Of a stretch of DNA of 64,000 nucleotides, positions 22,658 through 34,498 are shown one piece after another. Made by a program: the position numbers and the translations under genes. Every line of letters begins with the position of its first letter. Position 1 is the first letter of the stretch. The DNA is taken from NCBI RefSeq assembly GCF_018812025.1, contig NC_063050.1:6300047-6364046 (forward strand). Reading direction: 5' to 3'. Source of the stretch: Megalobrama amblycephala (Eukaryota > Chordata > Actinopteri > Cypriniformes > Xenocyprididae). The notes under the pieces are model-generated. The model searched no databases. It was not told where the DNA came from and worked only from the letters and a program-made list of their open reading frames with translations.

Positions 22658-22789
22658 CTAGAGATTTCTGTGCTTCAGACGTTTTAGCAGCATATTGTGG
22701 ATGATCTTGTTCTTGAAGTACTGGTTTCCTGTGGAAGAACTGGTCTGACACACCTCTGAGATGAACTGGATCAGTGATTCAGACTCCAT
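22658..22789 (-). promoter_or_regulatory. Leader short ORF upstream of gene copy 1
   Basis: A 43-codon ORF starts at the ATG at 22787-22789 (MESESLIQFISEVCQTSSST and onward, ending KHRNL) and stops at 22658-22660. It lies just upstream of the first coding exon. Copy 2 has the same ORF (34499-34597) with two length differences that are both multiples of three. It could be an upstream ORF that controls translation, or a small coding exon. I cannot tell whether it is in the mature mRNA. Confidence 0.5.
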
Positions 22790-23304
22790 TACTCTCCGTC
22801 AGTGTCTGACTTCACTGATGCTCTTGAGTCTCACTGAACTTCAACAGCCTGAATCTCTCCCTGTTCAGAGGTTCATGTGTTTCTGCTGCTGTAAAGTGAC
22901 TCACTGACAGATTCTCTGTGCCAGCGCTTATATCCTATTGATAATCACATTTACTGAAAAACTCTCTGACCGCTTCGACATGGAGTCTTTTACACTTTTC
23001 TAATGCTTAATAGTTGTTCTGCCTCCACAATAATGAGTTGCAGTGTATTCAAGTTGTTACGTTCCATTACATACTTGTGTATGTTTTGGATGTCTTTGTG
23101 GTGTTCTCTCCTCCCTTGCCTTCTCTCTCTCTCTCTCTCTCTGTCTCTGCTAAGCAGCACTCCAAATCATCTGCAGCTGATTCCAATTAGCGACAATGTG
23201 GCTTACCTGCTATATGGCATGTCACAGAGATAAACAGCAGAGAGACACAGCTTGAGAGAGATCCCTTATCCGCTATCCCAGCAACGTGGTTTTTCTATTT
23301 GCTA
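22790..23304. other. 5-prime flank of gene copy 1
   Basis: Sequence close to copy 2 (34598-34815), including CAGCGCTTATATCCTATTGA, which may be a promoter region for the minus strand. A (TC)n run lies at about 23117-23141. No core promoter motif is convincing. Confidence 0.45.
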
Positions 23305-25013
23305 TTAAAGGAACACTCCACTTTTTTTGAAAATAGGCTCTTTTTCCAACTCCCCTAGAGTTAAACAGTTGAGTTTTACCATTTTCGTATCCATTCAGCC
23401 GATCTCTGGTTCTGGTGGTACCACTTTTAGCATAGCTTAGCATAGTTCATTGAATCTGATTAGACCGTTAGTATCTTGTTTAAAAATGACCAAAGAGTTT
23501 CAATATTTTTCCTATTTAAAACTTGACTCTTCTATAGTTAAATCGTGTACTAAGACCAACTGTAAATGAAAAGTTCCATGGCTGCAGCAGGCACAATGAT
23601 ATTATGCAGCGCCTGTGAGCCCCTGCTTGCACAGGGAGCGTACCTAGTAACCATGGAGACGTTTGTGAGAGACGCTGCGTAATATCATTGCGCCTGCTGC
23701 ACTCATGGTAGGGCAGCAAAGTTCCTTGATCATAACGCCAGAATGACAGTATAGTTCCTAGTCATATCAGCCTAGAAAATCGCAACTTTTCATTTTCCGT
23801 CGGTCTTAGTACATGATTTAACTACAGAAGAGTCAAGTTTTAAATAGGAAAAATATTGAAACTCTTTGGACATTTTTAAGCGAGATGCTAACAGTCTAAT
23901 CATATTCAATGAACTATGCTAAGCTATGCTAAAAGTGGTACTGTCAGAACCAGAGATCGGCTGAATGGATTCGAAAACGGTAAAACAACTGTTTAAAGGT
24001 GCCATCGAATTGAAAATTGAATTTACCTCGGCATAATTGAATAACAAGAGTTCAGTACATGGAAATGACATAGAGTGAGTCTCAAACTCCATTGTTTCCT
24101 TCTTCTTATATAAATCTCATTTGTTTAAAAGACCTCAGAAGAACAAGCAAATCTCAACATAACACCGACTGTTACGTAACAGTCGGGATCATTAATATGT
24201 ACGCCCCCAATTTTTGCATATGCCAGCTCATGTTCAAGGCATTAGACAAGGGCAGCCAGTATTAACGTCTGGATCTGTGCACAGCTGAATCATCAGACTA
24301 GGTAAGCAAGCAAGGACAACAGCGAAAAATGGCAGATGGAGCAATAATAACTGACATGATCCATGATATCATGATATTTTTAGTGATATTTGTGAATTGT
24401 CTTTCTAAATGTTTCGTTAGCATGTTGCTAATGTACTGTTAAATGTGGTTAAAGTTACCATCGTTTCTTACTGTATTCACAGAGACAAGAGCCGTCGCTA
24501 TTTTCATTATTAAACACTTGCAGTCTGTATAATTCATAAACACAACTTCATTCTTTATAAATCTCTCCAACAGTGTGTAATGTTAGCTTTAGCCACGGAG
24601 CATAGCCTCAAACTCATTCAGAATCAAATGCAAACATCCAAATAAATACTGTACTTACACGATTAGACATGCTGCATGACGAACACTTTGTAAAGATCCA
24701 GTTTGAGGGTTATATTAGCTGTGTGAACTTTGTTTATGCAGTGATAGAGTCGAGAGCTCGGGAGGGGGCGGAGAGCGCGCAATTTAAAGAGGCCGCAGCA
24801 TGAATTGGCGCATTTCTAATTATGCCTCAAAATAGGCAGTTAAAAAAATTAATTAAAAAAAATCTATGGGGTACTTTGAGCTGCAACTTCAGACACATTC
24901 AGGGGACACCTTAGACTTATAGTACATCTTGTAAAAAATGTTCGATGACACCTTTAACTCTGGGAGAGTTGGAAAATGAGCCTGTTTTCAAAAAAAGTGG
25001 AGTGTTCCTTTAA
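23305..25013. mobile_element. Long-inverted-repeat TTAA element
   Basis: The element (23309-25009) has ends AGGAACACTCCACTTTTTTT / AAAAAAAGTGGAGTGTTCCT and is flanked by TTAA. Its arms of several hundred bases are inverted copies of each other: the left arm about 23309-23600, the matching right arm split by a nested insertion. TTAA duplication fits piggyBac or Kolobok superfamilies. No transposase is present. Confidence 0.75.
23997..24953. mobile_element. TTAA element nested in the long-inverted-repeat element
   Basis: The ends are AGGTGCCATCGAA / TTCGATGACACCT, with TTAA at 23993-23996 and 24954-24957. The uninterrupted version of the insertion site is seen in the opposite arm near 23350-23370 (AGAGTTAAACAGTTG on the plus strand). 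A relative lies inverted at 25202-25990. Confidence 0.75.
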
Positions 25014-25201
25014 GCAATTTGTGAAATGTAAACCTAAAGTGTGGTTACAACGACATTACTGTTGATGTGTGAGTCTCGCTCTGTCAACCTGTGTAGGGAG
25101 ATGGGCGCCGATTTATTTGTGTTTATACCCCTTCTAAATTTTTCACTTGTTTTTCTTTAGTCAGGGAGAGAGGTAAGAATATTTTCTTTAAGGTGCAGTA
25201 G

Positions 25202-25990
25202 AATGTGTTTTCAAAAGATGTAATATAAATCTAAGGTGTCCCCTGAATCTCTCTGTGAAGTTTCAGCTCAAAATACCCCATAGATTTTTTTTTTTTATTC
25301 ATTTTTTAACTGCCTATTTTGGGGCATCATTAACTATGCACCGATTCAGGCTGCGGCCCCTTTAATTCTCGTGCTCCACGCCCCAAGAGCTCGCGCTTGC
25401 CTTAAACAGCATAAACAAAGTTCACACAGCTAATATAACCCTCAAAATGGATCTTTACAAAGTGTTCGTCATGCATGCATCAGATCATGTGAGTATAGTA
25501 TTTATTTGGATGTTTACATTTGATTCTGAATGAGTTTGATAGTGCTCCGTGGCTAAAGCTAACATTACACACTGTTGGAGAGATTTATAAAGAATGAAGT
25601 TGTGTTTATGAATTATACAGACTGCAAGTGTTTAAAAATGAAAATAACAACAGTCTTGTCTCCGTGAATACAGTAAGAAACGATGGTAACTTTAACCACA
25701 TTTAACAGTACATTAGCAACATGCTAATGAAACATTTAGAAAGACAATTTACAAATATCACTAAAAACTTCATGATATCATGGATCATGTCAGTTATTAT
25801 TGCTCCATCTGCCATTTTTCGTTATTGTTCTTGCTTGCTTACCTAGTCTGATGATTCAGCTGTGCACAGATCCAGACGTTAATACTGGCTGCCCTTGTCT
25901 AATGCCTTGAACTTTGAGACTCACTGTATGTCATTTCCATGTACTGAACTCTTGTTATTCAACTATGCCAAGGTAGATTCTAGGGCACCT
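25202..25990. mobile_element. Second copy of the AGGTGC-ended TTAA element, inverted
   Basis: It is flanked by TTAA at 25198-25201 and 25991-25994. Its inside matches the element at 23997-24953 in reverse orientation, for example ACAAAGTTCACACAGCTAAT against ATTAGCTGTGTGAACTTTGT. Confidence 0.75.
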
Positions 25991-26159
25991 TTAATTTAAG
26001 TTCATTTTGGGCAGGGAAGTTACTTTGTTAAAACCATAAGACTTTGTTATGTTTGTTATTTTCGGCATTTGCTCTCCCCTGACGCCTTGGTTATTTAAGT
26101 TTATTTACCCTGACATTTGTATATAATTTATATTCATTGGCTTTTGTTAAGCCCTGAAC

Positions 26160-26604
26160 TCCGGTTAGTGAGGTCTGATCGCACTCTGACAACGGCAGTA
26201 ATGTCTAGCACTCATTGAAGCGAAGTGTGAGAGATCACTTCCGTCATCAGAACATGTTTTTTTGACCTCACTAACCAGATGTGGAGGGAAGATGGACATA
26301 GTGGTGTATTAGAGGTAAAAAATAATATAAATACTATTCGTTTTCTTGCACAAACCGATCGTTTTGTGTCTTAGGACATCAATGTGTCGTCACGAGCCGC
26401 AATTTGGATTTGTCTGTTGTGTTTTTTTGACTCTTGTTGATAGAGTTCCTATTGACACGCATTATTTGACTGACAGACCGCAACGGTTGGAGATAAAAAT
26501 CATTATTTGTGTTCTACTGAAGAAACAAAGTCACCTACATCTTGGATGCCCTGGGGGTTAGCAGATAAACATCACATTTTTATTTTTGTGTGAACTATCC
26601 CTTT
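26160..26604. repeat. Repeat cluster ending in a TTAA element end
   Basis: GTTAGTGAGGTC (near 26165) and GACCTCACTAAC (near 26266) form a short inverted repeat. The block ends GTGAACTATCCCTTTAA near 26604. That is the reverse complement of the common cyprinid element end TTAAAGGGTTAGTTCACCC, which is also visible at 34815. Confidence 0.45.
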
Positions 26605-28240
26605 AAGAGAGATGGAAAGAGTTGCAGGATGTCAGAGACAGAGACCACACACCACACACTTTCCTGTCTTGCTGCTGAGTGGTTTGCCAAGTCAAGTCAT
26701 CTTCATTTATATAATGCTTTAAATACTTCAGATGAAAATGAAGAGGAATTCTTCCAGTCAGATAAAGACCCTAAGGACACATTTCCAAGTCAACAACAGA
26801 ATGGCTTCAGAAGAAGATGATCATCAATGTTTTGGATTGACCCAGTCAGAGCTCAGATCTGAACCCAATCAAAAATACTTGTGCAATGACTTGAAAAAAG
26901 CTATTAAGGTCCAATGAAACCAGTTTTACACAAACCAGCCATCAAAAATACATCAGTATGTCATAATCGATCTTTTTACTAAAGCTGAAAGTCTGTGAAT
27001 TGAACTTGAGCACTTTTACAACTGTCACAACTCCAAAACATAAACTGTTAATATTTGAAGATCGAGTTTAATATGATAGCAATGCAAATGCGAAAATATT
27101 GTACAATAATATGACATGATAACAGAAGCGGATAAATGAACTTACGGTAATGTGATATTTATGTCTGTTTCAAAACTTCTGAAGGCGAATTTCCATTTCC
27201 TTTACTTCTTTACTTTCGGTTTCTGCACAAAGGTGTTTCCCCAGAATGCACATGCACAGAGGCCTCAGCTATCAACAACCAATAAACCGCACCCATCACT
27301 CTGCTTCTTTTAGTTTTCACTGCATGAAAAGAGGTGTATACAACAGCAGCAGTATATAATGTTTGCACAGTGTTTACAGTATATAATGTTTTACTGTTCA
27401 TAATTATATAAGTATATTGTAAATATTGCTATAATCATGAACATACGTGCAGTTTTGATGCTGTTTAAAATTATTTCTGCACTACCTCACTTTATGTGGC
27501 AGTATATGTGGGTCACTGCTGTCACATTGTGCTTCTCTCACGTTCTGCTTCTAAAGCATCCAGAACGCTCAGCTGCTTTCATGGGAAGAGCATCACTGGA
27601 CTCTTATTTTCTGCTCTTTGTTGAAATGATTTATTCACTCCAGCTGAATAATGTTGAATCTGACAGATGTTGTCGAGGCTTCGTTCAGGTGGCCTGATGT
27701 TGGAGGAAGACTGAGACTGTTGTAGAGACATGAAGCTCAGAGAACATATTCTTCACTGCTAAACATCTGTGCTTCAGCATTATTATACAACAAATCAGAT
27801 TTCAGCTGTCTTCTATCAGGAGAAATAAAGGAAAGGATCATAAGGACACAGAAATAGTGCTAATGACATAGAAGTGGTACAAATATTAGTTTTTTGTGTG
27901 TTATTTCATGACAGTCTTACTTTACAGCATCCACAATACATACCATTCAAACCATTCAAAATATTTCCATGCAGTGAAATATCCAAAATATCCCAATGTT
28001 AAATTCTGAGACAACAAAATAAAGTTAACAAAAAAAAAAAAAGACCTTTTATTTGTTAAAGAAAATATTGAAGGTTCCTCATTGCAGTTCATCAAACATT
28101 GTGTGTTTGAGAGGAATATAATCACATGAAAAAAGAGCTGGATTCTATTTGCCACAACTATCCTTTTTATTAAAATTTTACAAAACATTTCATTTCTTTA
28201 TGTACAAAAAATATACATCAGCAATTCACCAGCTTCGCGT
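26605..28240. other. Upstream flank of unit 1, duplicated in unit 2
   Basis: The stretch 26970-27440 matches 36600-36735 joined to 43277-43420, and 27820-28190 matches 45150-45500. This marks the edge of the tandem duplication. The site of the Gmr1-like element is empty here (ATGTGATATTTATGTC near 27150). No gene is evident. Confidence 0.55.
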
Positions 28241-28574
28241 TCAGACTAAACTTACCAATTCACAACATTAAAGGAATGCATAGCTGATATAAAAATTGGA
28301 TGACCAGTAATTTAAAACAAAACGCTTTTTTATTGTTTGAATTTCTTAAAAAAAAACGACACAGTTTGAAAGCTGGGACTTTGTTTAATATCATAAGTAA
28401 CCTGCTTTGTCTTGTCTGTCGACGTGTTGTCTGTATCCTCTTTGCTCCGCGATGTATTTTTCACTGCGTGTGGCGTGAGAGCGCCACGGGTGTCGGACAA
28501 AGCAACAGTAACTAAGGGGGGTGGGTCTTTGCGAAGGGTCAATTGTGCTCCTTCTTGCAAAAAACACTATCTAT

Positions 28575-30005
28575 GAAAAATTTCAGTCAGGATTCAGATC
28601 TCATCATAGCACAGAAACTGCGCTCATTAAAATTACAAACGACTAGCTTCTAGCTTCTGACCAGGGCTGTGTCTCAATACTAGTGTTACTTGATCTCAGT
28701 GCTGCGTTCGACATATAGATCATAAAATACTCCTAGATCGACTACAAAATTACACTGGTATTCAGGGACAGGCATTACGGTGGTTTAGGTCGTACCTATC
28801 AGACAGACACAATTTTGTCTATTTAAACGGGGAAAGATAACGATAGTAAATTACGGAGTACTGCAAGGATCAGTGTTAGGCCCTCTGTTATTTTCAATAT
28901 ACATGCTGCCACTCGGTGATATTATAAAAAAACATGGAATTAGTTTCCACAGCTATGCCGATGATACTCAGTTATATATTTCAACACAACCAGATGAAAT
29001 CTCTAAATTATCCAATCTGACAGAATGTATTAAAGAAGTAAAACATTGGATGACTAGTAATTTTCTTCTATTAAATTCAGATAAGACTGAAGTATTACTA
29101 ATTGGGCCAAAAACCTGTACACAGAATCTCTCAGACTACAATCTGCATTTAGAAGGATGTACTGTTACTCCATCCTCGACAGTTAAAGACCTGGGTGTTA
29201 TATTAGACAGCAACTTGTCCTTTGAAAATCATATTTCATTTGTTACAAAAACAGCCTTCTTCCACCTCAGAAACATTGCTAAGATACGGAATATGTTATC
29301 TATTTCTGATGCAGAAAAGTTAGTTCATGCTTTCATGACGTCTCGACTAGATTACTGTAATGCATTATTAGCTGGTTGTCCTGCTTCATCAATAAACAAG
29401 CTACAATTAGTACAAAATGCAGCTGCTAGAGTTCTTACCAGGTCAAGAAAATATGATCATATAACACCAATTTTATCATCTTTACACTGGTTACCTATTA
29501 AGTTCCGTATCGATTATAACGTATTGCTAATGACCTATAAGGCTCTAAATGGTTTAGCTTAATGGTGTACTTAACCGATCTTCTATCGCCCTACAATCCT
29601 TCACGCTCTTTAAGATCACAAAACTCTGGACTTGATTATCCTCTTAAGAAGACCTCAGATGACCAACATCTGTGAAGAGACGGTTAGGTTAAACTCCTGC
29701 GAGGACTTCAGATGACACAACATCTGGATCAACATGCACCATTCAAAATTTTGCTATGTCACCTACTAATTGTTAACATATATTCATTACTTCCATGAGC
29801 TCACTGTTTCTACCTGGGATGTTTACATTGCTTAAATTATTACATTGTTAACTGCATGATTATATGTACATTTCTGAAATGACATAATTTGGACACAGTC
29901 CCTCTGATAACAGATCACTCTAAATTGTAAAGTTCACATTCTCTGTAAAGCTGCTTTGAAATGAAATTTTATTGTGAAAAGCGCTATACTAATAAATGTG
30001 GATTG
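28575..30005 (+). mobile_element. L2-type LINE, 5-prime truncated
   Basis: A reverse-transcriptase-bearing LINE with a 3-prime UTR ending AAAGCGCTATACTAATAAAT followed by GTGGATTGAACTT. The upstream part (28575-28870) reads RT sequence with frame breaks. No target duplication was identified. It separates unit 1 from gene copy 2 and ends about 100 bp from the copy-2 CARD. Confidence 0.8.
28873..29565 (+). pseudogene. Reverse transcriptase fragment of the L2-type LINE
   Basis: About 229 residues are open, with [16 protein letters not shown], the catalytic [35 protein letters not shown], and the late-RT segments [13 protein letters not shown] and [14 protein letters not shown]. The order and motifs are those of L2/CR1-group LINEs. 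The frame stops at 29560-29562, and the upstream endonuclease is missing, so it is dead. Confidence 0.85.
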
Positions 30006-30109
30006 AACTTAATTTCTTTGCAAAGTTATAAGCAATTAATATCTTGAAAGTCATTGCTGTTTTAGAGCAATTGTATATATAATCAACTTGAGCTAATGGT
30101 GTAGAATCG

Positions 30110-31181
30110 TACAGATGTTCTAAAAGGTAAAGCTCCTCTCTCTGAAGAATTGAGATTAATTCAGATTTGACTGTGTCACTGTGCATATGTATAACGTCAC
30201 AGACCTTTCTCATTCTATCCTGACTGGTTGAACTGTCATGTATTATTTTTGACACAGTTTATCTGTAATTATCCCAACAGTTTTAAAGCCATGAATGAGA
30301 TCTGGCCAATGGTTATCAACAAAATGTGCTTTACCTGCTTCACTATTCAGATGCAGCTCGTCTCTCTTAGGATGATAAGAGTCATTTGAAGATCATTCTC
30401 CAGACGTGTCGTGACCTTGAAGTAGTTTGGGTCAGTTTCTCTTCTGAGTGTGATCCCTTCTTTGGGATGGATAGAGGCACCAGGAACATCAAGAATGTGT
30501 GGCGTTTTCATCCGAAATGGCCTGTCAGGTCTGGGATGTGGGATTGGACAACTTGACTTTTCATTCTTCTCAATTTTTTCTTTCACACAATCATCAACTG
30601 GAAAAAAGTAGACATGTAGAATGAGAGGATCTTTAGAACACATGTAGAGAAGAAGATCACAGTGTTCATCCACTTGCATTATCCAACTTATTATTAATGT
30701 TTTAAGAGAGAAGGATGGTTGGACAATCTTAGCATGGAATCGGGTCAACTGCACAGGTTCTGTGGTTATTCCCTCGTCTTTTACTGTGAGGACTTTCACA
30801 GCATCTTTGAGAGAGGGGTCAGACTCTCCTAAACAGGCGTAATGGGGCAGATGAACTTCCTCCAGTTTCCCTGAGATCACCGTCACGTCAATCACTGGAG
30901 CGATCCGGTTACACTGCAGCCTCTCCAGCTCTGTGTTGAGGAAGTGTCCGTCTACGGTACAGTACTGAAGGGTGACGTCACAGTCACAGACCCATCGCAT
31001 TCTGGTCCTGACACACTCGTAACGGCCTGGGTCAGTGCTGACCCTGAACTTTGACCCTCCTTCATCTGTACAGGCCGACGGCTCAATCTGAACCCACTGA
31101 TCAGAATCAGCTATATGGACACAAGACTGACAGTTCAGCAGTGGGTGAATATTGAGCCCAGAAGGTTTGGAGTCAGAGAAC
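30110..31181 (-). pseudogene. FIIND-CARD exon, gene copy 2 (frameshifted)
   Basis: The acceptor TTCTTCACAG is followed by the exon start at 31181, with the same phase as copy 1. The ZU5 half, SF|S site and first part of UPA are open to about 30345. Against copy 1, 64 bases are missing after QMTLI, which shifts the frame and stops translation at 30347. The CARD (HFVDNHWPDLIHGFKTVG near 30290, then TSQDRMRKVCDVIHMH) survives in other frames with a further stop and an internal deletion. The residue aligned with the catalytic His is Thr (VLTVKDEG). The SPRY exon at 32420 splices onto it in frame. The truncated product would still hold B30.2, ZU5 and part of UPA. Confidence 0.8.
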
Positions 31182-31239
31182 CTGTGAAGAACCAGAAGAA
31201 GGAGGAATGAAAGAGTCAGATGGTTTTAAACAGTTAACC

Positions 31240-31520
31240 GGTGACTTAAACTAGGTTAGTTAGCATGAACTAACAATGAAAAACACTAAAGTGTTTATTA
31301 ATCTCAGTTAATGTTCATTTCATTGTTTATCAAATCATTATTAAAATCATCTGTCAATATTATTTAATGATCTGAACTAACATGAACTAACAATGAAGAA
31401 ATCAATTTTTATTAACTAAATTAAAGATTAATACCATAACACATGTATTACTCATTGTTATTTACTGCATTAATGAATGTTAACTAACGGTATCTTACTG
31501 TAAAGTGTTACTAACAACTC
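31240..31520. repeat. Shared intronic dispersed repeat, copy 2
   Basis: The same AT-rich repeat as at 5570-5880, in the same intron. Confidence 0.55.
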
Positions 31521-31724
31521 AAAATCAACAACATACTAACAGTCTACTATAAAAAACCTGAAGAGTAAATCTGTCACGATTCACACACCTTCTAACAACT
31601 ATTGACTTTGTGGAAAATGTACCATCAAAAGATTCTGAACATTAAATAAATTGGTATAGTTTAATGAGAGTTTAATTTGAACTTCATTGGCAAGTTATGC
31701 TTATGTAGGCTCTGTTTAACTAGT

Positions 31725-32419
31725 CTACATGAACTCAAGTTGAATAATGTCTCAAGTATTGTATAAATCAGTGTTTTTAACTATGGTGAAGCGGGATATT
31801 TTCACAGAGATGGACAGATAAAGGCCAGCAAGCAGTCTGGGGTGGACAGAAATGTTCATTATCCAAACATAATAAATGAGTTTGACTATAAAGAACTGGA
31901 CTGTTTTAGTGCTTACAACACAACTGTCTACAGTTAATTGTGCTTGATTGTGATTGAGGGAGTGCTGGAATAGATCAAGTAATACTGAGTGAATTTGATT
32001 ATTTCTGTCTTATTCCTCACCTGCAGGCATATTAATAGAACAGAAGATCACACTACAGCTAGAAAATTACAGAAACTTAATAGCAAATTACAGTTCATGT
32101 GATCAGGAGCTTGAGAAATACGTAAATCAGTCCTCCGAACTCTGAGTTTTTGCTCAAAACTAAAAAGAAAAATAATTTATTTATAGTCCCAACACAAGAG
32201 AGACTTGTTGTTTCCAAACAAAGAAAAAAAAGAAATATTTACTGGAATCTGCATCTGTTATCGGCCAAAATATGCTGACAAATATGATCATATCAGGTAT
32301 CAGCAATAATCCAATATCATGCATCTCTAGTGTTTAGTGATGAATGAAGAACAGAAGATTGAACTATTAATCACAGTCTGGAAAAAATCCTTCACTAAGA
32401 CACAGTATATTTCACTCAC
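31725..32419. other. Intron between SPRY and FIIND exons, gene copy 2
   Basis: This is the uninterrupted version of the copy-1 intron. It has the empty sites for gypsy 1 (near 31725) and for the hAT-type element (near 32280). Confidence 0.6.
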
Positions 32420-32993
32420 CCGGTTGTGTGTGTATCACTGTTGTTTCTCACAGGAGGTTGTTTAATGTCACACAGACACACTGAGGAATCAGGATAAACC
32501 ATAAATCCAGCATAGAGGGGTTCAGTGAATGTGGCGTTGAATGTGTGTAAGTGTGTGAGTGTGTGTGTGTCAGAGACGCTGTAGAAGGACAGAGTGCCGG
32601 CCGACACGTCCACATACACTCCTACTCTATTAGAGCATGAACTGATCGCAGGTATCTTAGTGCTGTTCTTATTGTGCCAGACATAGAGACTGTTATCAGA
32701 GCAGTTCAGACTCCAGGATTTGTCACTGAATCCAAACACACAGTCTTCACTCCATCCTTTCCTGCTGATTCCTTTATATGTCACTGATATTTCAGCACAT
32801 CCGCTCCATTCAATCTCCCAGTAACAGCGTCCAGTCAGACTCTCTCCACACAGAACCTGAGAAACATCATCAAATCTCTCTGGATGATCAGGATACGACT
32901 GATGATCTTCCACATTTGTGATCTTCCTGTTCTCCTCAGACAGAATGAGACGAGTGTTTGCTGTGTTTGGATCCAGTGTGAGATCACAGGCAT
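32420..32993 (-). CDS. PRY/SPRY (B30.2) exon, gene copy 2
   Basis: A complete B30.2 exon with ACDLTLDPNTAN, CYWEIEWSG, KSWSLNC, RVGVYVDVSAGTLSFYSVSD and EPLYAGFMVY. The acceptor is TTCAG above 32993 and the donor GTGAGT below 32420. By eye it differs from copy 1 at about 36 of 194 residues. Many differences fall in two loops, while the last third is nearly unchanged. It is open throughout. Confidence 0.9.
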
Positions 32994-33073
32994 CTGAACA
33001 CAAGAAGAGAGAAACATTTCACTAAATGAGACAAATCAACATCAAATCACTGAATGATTGTGTGTCGACCTAC

Positions 33074-33120
33074 ATTTGTGTAGTTCTGCTGTACTTCTGA
33101 TCTCTCCACACTGATCCACA
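33074..33120 (-). CDS. 47-nt linker exon, gene copy 2
   Basis: The exon lies between TTTTATAG and GTAGGT and encodes VDQCGEIRSTAELHK with split codons at both ends. It receives AG from the previous exon to make Ser and gives T to the SPRY exon to make Tyr. Confidence 0.78.
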
Positions 33121-33637
33121 CTATAAAACACAAACATGATTTATATTCATTTTCATTCTCCAGATCACAAACACAGATTCACACTGGATCATTTGCCAAA
33201 TCTTTTTCTATAATATGCTTTTAATATAAAGAAAACAGAGCAGCAGTCATGGGCAGCTTTTCTCTCTAAAAGACATCAGAAGCAGAAGAAGAAGGTTTGA
33301 GTGAGAAAATTACACGTCTCCCTCGGTCTGGAGGGGTGTCACATGGATGTCCGTGAGGGGAAGTAGAAATATTTAAAAACTTTGTGTCATTTTTCTATTC
33401 TGAATTAAATACTTTTGCTTCTAAATGTCTTCTTGTGTCCCTTTATTAAAGAAAAACATTATTTGACATTTACATTTCATTTCATTTCAGAAGCATTTAT
33501 TTTCATACCTAAACGTTTCATATAGGAGCACATGTACTTCTTGGGAAGAAAGTAAGCGTCAAATCCTGTCTGTGTGATTCAGTGTGTTTTTGAATCTCAT
33601 AGAGCAGTTAAATCACCCACGACACATTAATCCTCAC

Positions 33638-33718
33638 CTGGGGTCAGAGGTCACCGATCTGTCACTCTCCAGAGGCTTTCTGTTGTATCCTATATATGAA
33701 GTACTCTTACTCCTGATC
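33638..33718 (-). CDS. N-terminal exon 4, gene copy 2
   Basis: After CTCAG the exon reads IRSKSTSYIGYNRKPLESDR, then SVTSDP, and ends AG|GTGAGG. It has the VTSDP ending typical of repeated short exons in fish NLR genes. Phase is 2 at both ends. It is absent from copy 1. Confidence 0.7.
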
Positions 33719-33808
33719 CTGAGAAAACACACAAAAAAAATAATCCTTCAGTTCTGTCTGTGGCTTTGTGTATCAGTCTCTAGTCCCTAATACTGGATTA
33801 TATCTCAC

Positions 33809-33901
33809 ATGAGGTCAGAAGCCACTGCTTCAGCTCTAATGGATCTGGCAATCTTCAGATACTCTCTTTCATCTTGAGATGAAGATCTCAGACTCCAGAC
33901 A
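33809..33901 (-). CDS. N-terminal exon 3, gene copy 2
   Basis: After CTCAG the exon reads VWSLRSSSQDEREYLKIARS and continues to AVASDL, ending AT|GTGAGA. Both borders are phase 2, so it joins the exons on both sides in frame. It is absent from copy 1, where gypsy 2 lies. Confidence 0.65.
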
Positions 33902-34323
33902 CTGAGAAAACAGAAATAATTCTTCCTTTAGTTCTGCCTGCTGTTTCATTTATTATAAATATGGCTGCAACAACTAATTGATCAAATGGATAATAAATTT
34001 GATTATCAATTAGTCGTATCTGCACACTGTGCACAAAAACCATCAGCCAGTCACGTCGTTTTACAGTAGAATAACAAATTTCCATGGACAAAACACATAT
34101 GGAAATAACAGAGGAAACAGAGAGAGATGCTGCAGGAAACATGAGAAACTTTTATATTTATAAGCGTTTAGCGTGTCTGTTGTGCTTTGACAGATGCGTG
34201 TGCTGTTTAATGCCTTTAAGACGTGTTTTCCTCAGAGCTTCACTTACATTTTACAGTTATATCCTTATCCATAAATGTTAGAAAGAATTTCCAAGCATAT
34301 TTCCACTACAGGTTTAAACTCAC

Positions 34324-34418
34324 TCGGGGTCAGAGGTCACGGGTTCATCACTGGATTCTGCAGATGAAGATCTCTTCCTGCTCTCTCTGTTCTCCATAAT
34401 GAGAAACTGACTTCAGAC
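34324..34418 (-). CDS. First coding exon of gene copy 2
   Basis: The acceptor CATATGCAG lies above 34418, the start ATG at 34395-34397, and the donor GTGAGT below 34324. The peptide is MENRESRKRSSSAESSDEPV followed by TSDP. It is the direct counterpart of 22490-22584. From here the exons at 33901, 33718, 33120, 32993 and 31181 all join in frame, giving about 100 N-terminal residues before the B30.2 domain and no NACHT. Confidence 0.78.
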
Positions 34419-34498
34419 CTGCATATGGAAACAATGAGAACAAACCATACATAACATTATTATTCCTGTAAAAACACATCCCACAGCTACTACACACT

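Noticed and set aside
22503..22751. 82-residue minus-strand frame MSDQFFHRKPVLQEQDHPQY as a gene.
   Set aside because: It runs through the intron between the leader ORF and the first coding exon in another frame.
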